Source of the DNA: Arabidopsis thaliana
Lineage: Eukaryota > Streptophyta > Magnoliopsida > Brassicales > Brassicaceae
Length of the DNA: 64,000 nt
Assembly: GCF_000001735.4 (NCBI RefSeq)
Contig: NC_003070.9
Location: forward strand, 6,200,001-6,264,000
Direction of reading: 5' to 3'
In this document: one piece after another, positions 55,903-64,000 of the stretch
How the letters are laid out: each line of letters starts with the position of its first letter
How positions within the stretch are numbered: position 1 is the first letter of the stretch
Position numbers and translations under genes: made by a program
The notes under the pieces: model-generated
Told to the model about the DNA's origin: nothing
The model's input: the letters and a program-made list of their open reading frames with translations, nothing else
Databases searched by the model: none

Positions 55903-57737
55903 ATGGTGAAAGTAATCGATTCCCATTACCTAGCCATCACCGCCATTGTCACCGTAAGTCTGTCTTTTCTGGTGCAATCGTTTCGTTTTGTGTTTCTCGA
56001 AAAATCACGAGTTGGGTCTTTTCTGATTTAGCGTTTTTTTTTGTGTGTGTAGGTGGGTTATCAATTCATATTCTTCGTAATCACAGCTCTTTTCAAATTT
56101 GATCAAGTTACTGACTTTGCCGGTACGTTGATCTATCTAATTTGGAAATGCTAATGTTAATCCTTTTGAGTGATTCGTTATTCTTCTTTCGATTGCGATC
56201 ACAAATGTTATAGACTTTTCATTTCTGCTAACATGCATGTGACTAAAAATGTTGGCAGGAAGTACAAATTTCGTGATACTTGCTGTATTGACTCTGCTTC
56301 TCAAAGGGACATGGCATTATCGTCAGGTAATAAGATCTCTCTCTCTCAATGAGTTTCTCTGTGTGATTCTGTATAATTGACTCAGCTCTTTAACCTCCCA
56401 GATAGTCTTGACTGTGCTAGTAGTCGTATGGGGACTTCGTCTGGGACTGTTCCTCCTTATGAGGTTTGCACCATGACACCGCTTCAAATCGATATGCATT
56501 TGCAAAAGTTAATGATTTTCTGGTCATGTCTGATGTATTTTTTGCATCCTAACTTTGAGTAGGATCTTGCAATGGGGTGAAGATCGACGCTTTGATGACA
56601 TGCGTGAAAATATTGGGAAACTAGTAGTCTTTTGGATTTTTCAGGTTAGCTACAAACTTTATATTTTCATCTTTAGAAGAGAGAGAAGGAAGTAGCTCAG
56701 CTAAGTTGGATTCTTGTGATCTAACACCATGTGGGTTCTTGTTCTTTTTTTCCCTATCAGGCCGTGTGGGTTTGGACTGTTAGTTTACCTGTTACCTTTG
56801 TTAATGCAAGCAACGGTGGAAGATTGTTTCAGCCCGCAGATGTTATCGGTTGGACAATGTGGGTTGCAGGGTTCTTGATTGAAGCTACAGCTGATCAACA
56901 AAAGCTTTCGTTCAAGAAGTGTCCAGAAAACAAAGGAAAATGGTGTGATGTTGGTGTATGGAAGTATTCACGCCATCCAAACTACTTTGGTGAGGTTAGT
57001 ATCGCTACGAGAAACTTTTGTCGATATACATATTGGGTTTGTTGTATGAACTAGAAGAAGCTCCCAAAGAAAACAAATTGATGGGCGTGATTATGAATTC
57101 AGATGTTACTCTGGTGGGGCTTATATGTGGCTTCATTGCCTGTGCTTAAAGGTCTCGAGTACCTTGTCATAATTGGACCAGTCTTTCTCACTTTGCTACT
57201 TCTCTTCGTTAGCGGCATACCATTACTCGAGGTTCTCTCTATCTCTCCTCTCTGTTTCCGCTCTTGTATATTATAAATCACACAGCAGAAACAACATTCT
57301 TGTTGTGTATAAATGCAGGAATCTGCGGACAAAAAGTATGGTAACTTGGGAGCTTATCGACACTACAAGAAGACAACTAGGTATGATACAAAGCTCTTTG
57401 AACACCGTTATTGGCCCTCGAGATGTGTAATAAGGGCTAAGTGTTTCCCTCTTGTCAATTGGATATTGGTTTACAGTCCTCTGATTCTCTTACCGCGAGG
57501 AGTGTATGGGTACTTACCAATATGGTGCAAATCAGTCTTTCTCTTTGAGTTTCCATTGTACAGCCGTAATCTTCCTCAAGAGACTACAGCTTGGTGAGCC
57601 TTCTGTATAATGCATCATTTATTTGGCTTCAATCTCTTTGTAAATCGCACAATGTTTTTGTTACGATAACTTATGAGTTATTTCTACGTGCAAGGGATAG
57701 ACGAAACTCGAAGAAGAGCCAGAGAAGCATTGACTGA
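55903..57737 (+). CDS. DUF1295 multi-pass membrane protein (steroid 5-alpha-reductase-like fold)
   Basis: Integral membrane protein related by fold to steroid 5-alpha reductases and ICMT-like methyltransferases. The substrate is not known to me. Ten exons: 55903-55953, 56053-56122, 56259-56326, 56402-56463, 56563-56644, 56761-56994, 57103-57231, 57319-57380, 57477-57593 and 57695-57737, 305 aa. Hydrophobic segments are spread along the chain (QFIFFVITALF, NFVILAVLTLLL, IVLTVLVVVWGLRLGLFLL, MLLWWGLYVASLPVL, VFLTLLLLFVSGIPLLE). The family motif WKYSRHPNYFGE (NADPH/cofactor region) lies near residue 180, and ESADKKYGN follows the last large loop. It ends in a basic tail RRNSKKSQRSID. It matches At1g18180. 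Confidence 0.9.
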
Positions 57738-57962
57738 GAGAGAGAAAGAGAGTAGATTGTCACTGATTTTGCAAACCCGTCTCCTAGTTCTTCCTTAATA
57801 TTCAAACTCTCTTTTTGTATAGATTCTTGTTTGTCTTTGGGTACTTGTTAAAGATAATTGCTACATTGATTGAGAATACAATAAGATTCAAACCAAGCTT
57901 CAAAAAAAATGTTGGAAGGAAAATTACATATGAATCAAAAGAAACATTCTCTAAGGAAAAGG

Positions 57963-60900
57963 CTATTGAAGTGAACTGTTACTGAAGTTCTCTAAGGAAA
58001 TCACTGCACCTGATCTAAGTTCACCTGAAGAAGAAGCATCGGAATGAGAGAGTAGGATGTATAATACCCATAGATGAAGGCAAACCAGATAGACCACAGC
58101 CCATATCTTGGCAGTCGGGTTTCTACGCAAGAAGACGGTTCCCGAGATGAATATAGCGTTTAGTTGCATCACAAGCCATCCCAAATGTTTCTTGCCTGAC
58201 CGGATTTTATCTTGGAAAGCTGGTTTAAACTTTGATCCCGAGAGTTCCCAATCTCCTGCTTCAAGATCTTGGGATGAGGCTTCAGTTGCAGACATACCTT
58301 TGTTTTCTTCTATAAGCCTTGACACGGCCTGGCAAATAAATCAAAATTGGATTGTGTGTATGTGAAGAACATATTTTTGTTTTGGGAGCAGGTTGGTGGG
58401 ATCCATCAACGTACCTCGATTCTAAACAATATGGTTGCTTTCTCTGAGGAAAGCGCCTCGACCTGGTAAATTTGGCAAGAAAATTCGGAACTTATTCTAG
58501 CAACCATATCGTTTAGATGTCTAAATGTCTCTATCGCAAGTGTTGATCTACCTGGGATTGTTTTTGAATAAGATGGTCAGTTAGCTGGTTCAGTCTTCGT
58601 TTCAGTTCAATTTCCACTTCAGTTGGTTCTTCGAGTTCCTTTCTCATCATTTCTATGTCTGCTTCCAGTTTAGTTGCCTGAAATTTCACAAGGAATCAAA
58701 CAAAAAATGGAATCTTGAAGAAAAGACAATAGCATAAGTCAACCAGATAGGAACAATCATTCCATAAGGGAACCTGAAGCATAATTCAACCAGACAACTA
58801 TGTTAGCTAACCTTATCTTGTAACCGCCCGATTTTATCAGTCAGCAAAGAAATCTCTGCTTCAAGCATCTGGTGTTCGAATTTGTCTCCTCTAGAAGTAT
58901 CTAACTATACAGCCCACATATCAGCAGCATGATTCTCAGACCAAATAGACAAAGATTTCCACATTGAGATTGAAGAAAAAGAAACAGAAAGAAAAGAAGA
59001 CCCAAGTCACCTGTTTTAAAGTTGTTCCCCTTCCCCCAATATTAAAAGTATTTCGCTTCAGTTCTACATGATGAAGACAACTTCTTCAGCAAAATAGAGA
59101 AGTGATTATCCCCAAATGACTATTTGCAGTAAAAAAAGTCATTTGAATTAATGTTTTTAAGCTCTGTATAATTTCTCAAAGAAGGAACCTATACCTTCCA
59201 GAGTAGACTCTTTAAGCTCAACTTGTTGTTTGAGTACTGCTACTTGATCTATCTGGTCACATCAGAAAGATAGAAATTAGTACGCAAATGCAGATATAGA
59301 AGTTGGTTCTAAAACCTTGACTCAGCAACATTAATTAGGTATTGATCAAAACATCCTTAGACTCAGAAGATCTACATCTTTCAGTAAGAACAATGGTCAT
59401 TAACTTTTACCTTCATTATTTCCAGCTAATTTAAACAAACCAAGAAACAAAATAAATAGATTATGTGATCTTTATACCTGAGTCTCAAGTTTCTTCTGCC
59501 CAGCGGCAAGTGATCTTGTAAGTTCAGCGTTTTCAGCCTAAAACATTCAATTTTTATGTTTACATCAAAAAATCATATCATCTTGCTCCAATGTAAGGTA
59601 ATAATAAGAGCAATTTGAACTGTCGGCAAACAAATTAAACGGTTAATACCTCTAATCCGGCCAAGCGTGTGAGAACTTCCATTCTTGTATTGTTATGTTT
59701 CTGCTTTTCAAGGTCAGCAGCTTCCAGTGTTTCCATCATGTTTGTTTGCAACTCCGCAGCCTAAAGGAATGAGGACAAACCCAGATTATATAGTTCATCT
59801 AGCTTGAGTAATACATATATAAAATGATATAATAGGTGTTTGCAACAGCTTCTACAACTTGGACATATTGCTACCTCTTGTGCTTGTTGTTTAGCTCGTT
59901 CTTCGACTATTTTCTCTAAACTCAATTTCTCACCCTCAAGTCTTGCTACCATATTCTCTCGCTCTTTGATGACCGCTACAGCTTTTGTTGCAACTTTTTC
60001 AGCAAAAACTCTCTCTCTTCTCCTCCTACGCTCCTCCCTCTGACGCTCTCTCTCAGAGTCAGTGCTCGAATCAGACTCATAATCGGATTCAGATTCATCA
60101 CTTGACAAGGAAGATTCCTTCCTCGTTAGACCATCAGAAACATTGCTCTGTGAGACTTCTTCCCTCACCTGCTTTCCCCATACAGAACTTCTTCTGGACT
60201 CACGACCATCCCTTTTTCCTACACTTGGTGATGTTTCCCTAGGGAGAGTCTCATTAGCCGATCTTCTGGAGTCATCCAGGGGAGGTGTCTTACCACTGAC
60301 ATCCTTCTCACTCTCTTTATGAGTTGAGTTCACAAATATATCCCGAGGAGCATTCCTATTTTTCATGTCAGCATCAGAAGGGCTAGACACTTCCTTGTCG
60401 CTTGGTTCCTTATTCGTCTGTTTTTGTGGCCTCCCTCTGGAATTAACCACATTACTACTACTACTCTTCTTTCCATCAGATACCAAAGGATTTTTCCCCA
60501 AATTCCCATGTCTTTTTCCATCCTTCTTCAATCCCCGAATCGCAGATGTTCCACCAGGACTACGAGACGTAGAAGTGCTGGTCCTCTGATTTGGAGTACT
60601 CAGAAGTTCTGTCCAATCATTGTCAGTGAGTTTAGTATTATCTTGTGTCAAACTTTGTGACGGTGCACTTGTCCTTTCGTGTGATTGATCTGGTTTGCGT
60701 ACTTTTTTGCTGCTACTTAAGTAGCTAGGCTTTTGCTCTGTTGAGTTTCTCTGAGATCCACTACCAGAGTCACTACCTTCATATGTCTTCTTCCTCAACT
60801 GATCTTTCAAAGAAACAGGACTACTTCCAGATTTTGGAGAGGTCTCAAACACCTCGTCATGGGTCTCTGACTTCTCATCTTTCCGAAGAGAATCTGCTGC

Positions 60901-61325
60901 CTGCTGATCAAGCTGAAAAGCAAAGTTTACATAATCCCCAATTAGCACAAATTTTGTGGTACGAGCTCAACTACAAATTCGACAAGAACACAAGACTCTG
61001 AAATAGTTAGTATAAGCAGAAATCAGTGCAATGCAATGACCCAGATGGTGTAACAATAACATTGCCAAATGATTTAGATTAGTCCAAGCTTGAATCACAT
61101 CACATCAATTTCCCGGAAACTAAGACACCAATCCGGTGATCAACGGAGGAATTAAGAGTCCCAAAGCAAACCATGGAGGTCGAAATTAAGCTAGAGCCCA
61201 GCGAATTCCAAATCCAGTATTTTTCATCCGTTTTCGATGCAAACAAAAATGAGATTCGACATCTCTCTTACCTGTTGAAGAATTGTTTCGGCGGCTTTGA
61301 GCTTCGACGAGATCCAATTCGCCAT
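57963..61325 (-). CDS. GC2: Golgin candidate 2, tail-anchored Golgi coiled-coil protein
   Basis: Golgi tethering/matrix protein of the golgin-84 type. Ten exons right to left: 61272-61325, 59875-60912, 59650-59760, 59478-59537, 59195-59252, 59011-59063, 58812-58904, 58552-58677, 58415-58462 and 57963-58328. They sum to exactly 668 aa. It starts MANWISSKLKAAETILQQ, the amphipathic N-terminus shared by golgin-84 proteins. A long Ser/Lys/Asp-rich disordered part fills exon 2 (with an Arg/Glu run around RERQREERRRRRER). Heptad-rich coiled coil follows through exons 3-9. A C-terminal transmembrane anchor (IWAVVYLVCLHLWVLYILL) has a short lumenal tail. It matches At1g18190. It is convergent with the DUF1295 gene, about 225 bp between stop codons. 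Confidence 0.92.
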
Positions 61326-62053
61326 TTTGCTTCACTGCTCTTTAGGAAAGTGATGAGACTAAAGAACCATACGACACCGTTTTTTATCACCCAGAGTGAT
61401 TTCTGAATTGCACTCGCATCAGAAAAAAACGAAGAAGACGAAGATGAATCAATTGTTACAGTGACGTGTTGGTGTCGTAGTTTATTTAGCAAACGCCGAA
61501 AGAGACTCCACAACTAACTCAGCCGAATCCGGTTTTATTTTTCGGTTTACATATTCATTTGTCTTTGGTTCATTACATATTCAATAATCCAAACCAAAAC
61601 CAAAAACTTGGATTAAAACACTTTTTTTTTTCAACCGATATAAACTAGAACTCAAATGAGCCAATCCCGTGGATTAAAACACTTTATAGTTTACCATTTG
61701 TGATTTTTGTAAGTAAATGCAGTGCCGACTTAAATATAAGGATAAATAGTACGATAGCCTTATATTTGGGTAATTTTTTTTTTGTATATATAAAGGAAGC
61801 ATAATTTTTTTTTTGGCGTTTTTTTATATATAAAAGAGACAGGAAAAATGATATATACAAAATTATATATGCAAAAGAGCCCTACAAGAAATTTTAAAAA
61901 TACCACTTGTGATTATTTATTTTTAAAATTTATCGTAGGGCACAAGAAATATATGAGCAGGAACATATAAGACAAATCCAGAAAAGCCAACAGTTACAAA
62001 ATTACATCATCGCAGAATTCAAAATATAAAAAAATAGATGATCATCAAATTAT
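61326..62053. other. Intergenic region upstream of GC2
   Basis: Contains the GC2 leader/promoter. Further right, AT-rich sequence with a repeated string gtggattaaaacact / ttggattaaaacact near 61610-61683 and long T runs. No gene was seen. Confidence 0.45.
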
Positions 62054-62310
62054 TTACTTGTAGCAACAAGTGGACAAAGAAGTACTCAACGGTCGAGTGC
62101 GGTAACTTCATGAATATTCACAATCTCTTTGCCGGCGGGAATGACTGCATCGTTCCTTTCATTATTACCGTCACCGTTGATTCTAAAGATCTTCTGAGTC
62201 AAAACCTCATGTATCCGTCCGATCATGCTTAGAAACGCTTCCTCGACGTTTTGGTTCTCTAAAGCCGACGTTTCGAGAAAATAGAGACCTTCTGATCTGA
62301 TAGAGTCTTA
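62054..62310 (-). pseudogene. RABA6-type Rab GTPase C-terminal remnant
   Basis: The minus strand reads GLYFLETSALENQNVEEAF, which contains the Rab G5 motif ETSAL, then SMIGRIHEVLTQK, and a hypervariable tail ending NIHEVTA. One missing base near 62097-62100 moves the frame. In the shifted frame the tail continues as RPLSTSLSTCCYK and a stop at 62054-62056, the double-Cys prenylation end expected for a RabA. In the unshifted frame translation stops at 62086-62088. G1-G4 motifs are absent. From gene order I expect RABA6b (At1g18200) just outside the window, so this is probably a broken partial duplicate of it. Confidence 0.75.
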
Positions 62311-62587
62311 AACTCTTCGTCTTCAATTTTATTTGTGGGAAGACCCTCTCTTATGATGTGGGATGGAGAATTGGAGATGGCCTAAGGGCTCCACAGTAAA
62401 ATGAACTCGTAACTCGTTATTGCTCTAAATCTTATTTCCTCCCATGCAAAAATACAACAGTATTAATTTATTATTTAAGATAAGTAAAATGGCATAAACT
62501 ATTAAAGAATTTCACAATTCTAAATGTATAATGCATTTAAAGAAAAGAAAAGTCCGAGGAGCTACGTGACTGAGTGATTAAGAAAGA

Positions 62588-63400
62588 AATGTGTCTCAAC
62601 GATGAAAAGTCCGAGGGGTGAACAAGATGCCTTCTCCGTTGGCAGTGGTGTGGTTTTTCTCTCCTTCGATGTAGTTGTGGATCCGATGTGTTGGAAGTAG
62701 AGAGTTGCTACGATTCCCTTCGGTTGTGGACGCCGGTTGGTGTAGCGATTTCTTCTCGTGGCTCAGCCGTCGTGTCGGCCTCTGCAACTACGGCGGAAGT
62801 CGATCGAGAGAAGGTGGGTAGTGCCAATTCGCCATGGAGGTTAACGGTGGATCTTCCTAGATTTGTTGGCTGTCGCGGATTCAGTGTGTTTGGGTGTTTC
62901 GCTTGAGCCTTGGGCCTCAAACACCACCGTGACTTGCTTCCTCTTGGCCGGTTGAAGGTTTTTTGTTCGGTAAATCGGAGATTCGTTGGATTGGGAAAGA
63001 GGGGTTATGTTTGATTGTCGGCTTGCTAGGTACGGGAGCTGACAACGACGTGCCGTGATGTCGGAGGGTTGACCATGCCGAGAGATTTGTGGTGGAAACG
63101 GTTGGTCGCGGGAAAAGGAATAGTAGCGGAAGTCGGATGCTTCCTCTCTGTTTACTAGATACTTCGATCTGCTGCAAAGCTGTGGTTCTCGCATCCGTCG
63201 GTGCTAATGGTCGGCTTCTCTGCGTCACGGTGTCACTAGGGCAAGATCCTCTTTTCCGGTCCCGACAAATTTTTTCGTTTTTCCTTTGTCTCTGGTTTTC
63301 TTTGTAAACCAAAGCCCAACCCAATTTTGTAGGTTCTATAATTAATAAAAGGCCGTTTAAAAAAAAATAAAAATAAAAAAAATAAAAAATGTGTCTCAAC
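62588..63400 (+). mobile_element. Retroposed insertion (LINE-like, 5'-truncated) with poly-A tail and 15-bp target duplication
   Basis: The insert (62603-63385) is markedly more GC-rich than its surroundings and ends in a long A-rich tail (about 63358-63388). Identical 15-bp direct repeats, AAATGTGTCTCAACG, flank it at 62588-62602 and 63386-63400. A 3' A-tail with a target duplication of this size is the product of LINE-type target-primed reverse transcription. A tataattaataaaagg signal-like stretch precedes the tail. There is no intact ORF2. I cannot tell whether it is the 3' end of a LINE or a retrocopied transcript. Confidence 0.8.
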
Positions 63401-64000
63401 GCGACCAACGCGACCGGGACACGCTCCTTTTACGCGGCGTGATTGTTTTAGTAGTAGCACTCTTTTTTTAATTATCGGTGTTTTTTTTTGGAAATTTGGT
63501 AGCACTCACTGCTGTGGCGATGATGCCTAAATCACATCTACTTTTCTAGAAACTAAATGAAAACTAAAATACAAGTCTAGACCAACAATATTTTATCAAA
63601 ACAAATTATTAAACGTTGTTTGTCAATTTTTCTTAAAATGGCATTAGAGCCTTTACAAACCCAAAAAATAACTTTGCATGCCTTTTATTGCTCATATTGA
63701 AGAAAGTGATATCACGGCTTCAGTAAACCAAATACTTTCTTGATTGTTTCTCTGTACTGATGAAATTGAGCTTGCTTGCGCAACAAGCAAATTAAATATT
63801 ATAACATTTGACCACATAAAAGGGGACTCAATATTTATACAGAGAGAATAGTGGCCTTTAAAAGCACAGAAACTTCATGATTAACAAGGTAAGCAAAGAA
63901 TGATATGGGCTATCTATGGAGGCTGATAACAGACGTGAAGTTGTATCATGTTTCATCCCTGCCCCCTACAAATGAGAAACACGACATATATCAATCAAGC
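63401..64000. other. Right-end intergenic sequence
   Basis: AT-rich, with no supported gene. The last ~80 bases contain a less AT-rich run with a ccctgccccctacaaatgag string that could be a minus-strand splice acceptor, meaning the next gene may begin at the window edge. This is speculative. Confidence 0.3.

Noticed and set aside
62688-63505. Several overlapping frames of 70-163 codons in the retroposed segment
   Set aside because: High GC makes long chance frames on both strands. None shows an endonuclease, reverse transcriptase or other domain I can identify.

Overview
This is nuclear DNA from a dicot plant. Spliceosomal introns with GT-AG borders, AT-rich introns and intergenic DNA, a plant microRNA precursor and plant gene families all point that way. 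Gene content and order match my memory of Arabidopsis thaliana chromosome 1, roughly At1g18010 to At1g18190. Locus names are from memory, not from a search. Several exon chains were assembled by hand and give exactly the lengths I remember for the Arabidopsis proteins: CDKD1;3 391 aa, eRF3 532 aa, MPK8 589 aa, RAF4 992 aa and GC2 668 aa.

Layout. 1-4 kb: a UNC93-like transporter cut by the left edge, then an old-yellow-enzyme (OPR-like) gene with a one-base frameshift. 4.4-6.7 kb: a PP2C phosphatase. 7.1-18.2 kb: a minus-strand block of the CDK-activating kinase CDKD1;3, a broken SF3A1/SURP duplicate, a 1.1-kb Mutator-like element with near-identical inverted repeats and a perfect 9-bp target duplication, a plastid-type protein of unknown function, and the translation termination factor eRF3 with 19 coding exons. 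18.2-22.3 kb: a gene-poor stretch carrying MIR159B. 22.3-30.1 kb: RACK1A, an EXO1-type nuclease and MOTHER OF FT. 30-38 kb: a repeat-rich island with a decayed GDSL esterase pseudogene, a non-autonomous Helitron with an internally duplicated 5' end, and a fold-back minisatellite element. 38-41.4 kb: a stand-alone threonyl-tRNA synthetase C-terminus and laccase LAC1. 44.6-53.8 kb: the MAP kinase MPK8 and a Raf-like MAPKKK head to head. 54.3-61.3 kb: a plastid FKBP, a DUF1295 membrane protein and golgin candidate GC2. 61.3-64 kb: a Rab GTPase remnant, a retroposed insertion with a 15-bp target duplication, and low-content DNA.

The genes are mostly housekeeping or signalling genes (translation, RNA polymerase II/cell-cycle kinase, MAPK signalling, DNA repair, Golgi) and do not form one pathway. 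The one pairing that suggests a working relationship is the divergent MAPK/MAPKKK pair. I found no undescribed multi-gene system. The most informative observations are transposon structures, gene decay events and unusual gene-structure details (a 4-nt first coding exon, a GC-AG intron, a uORF that stops on the main start codon).
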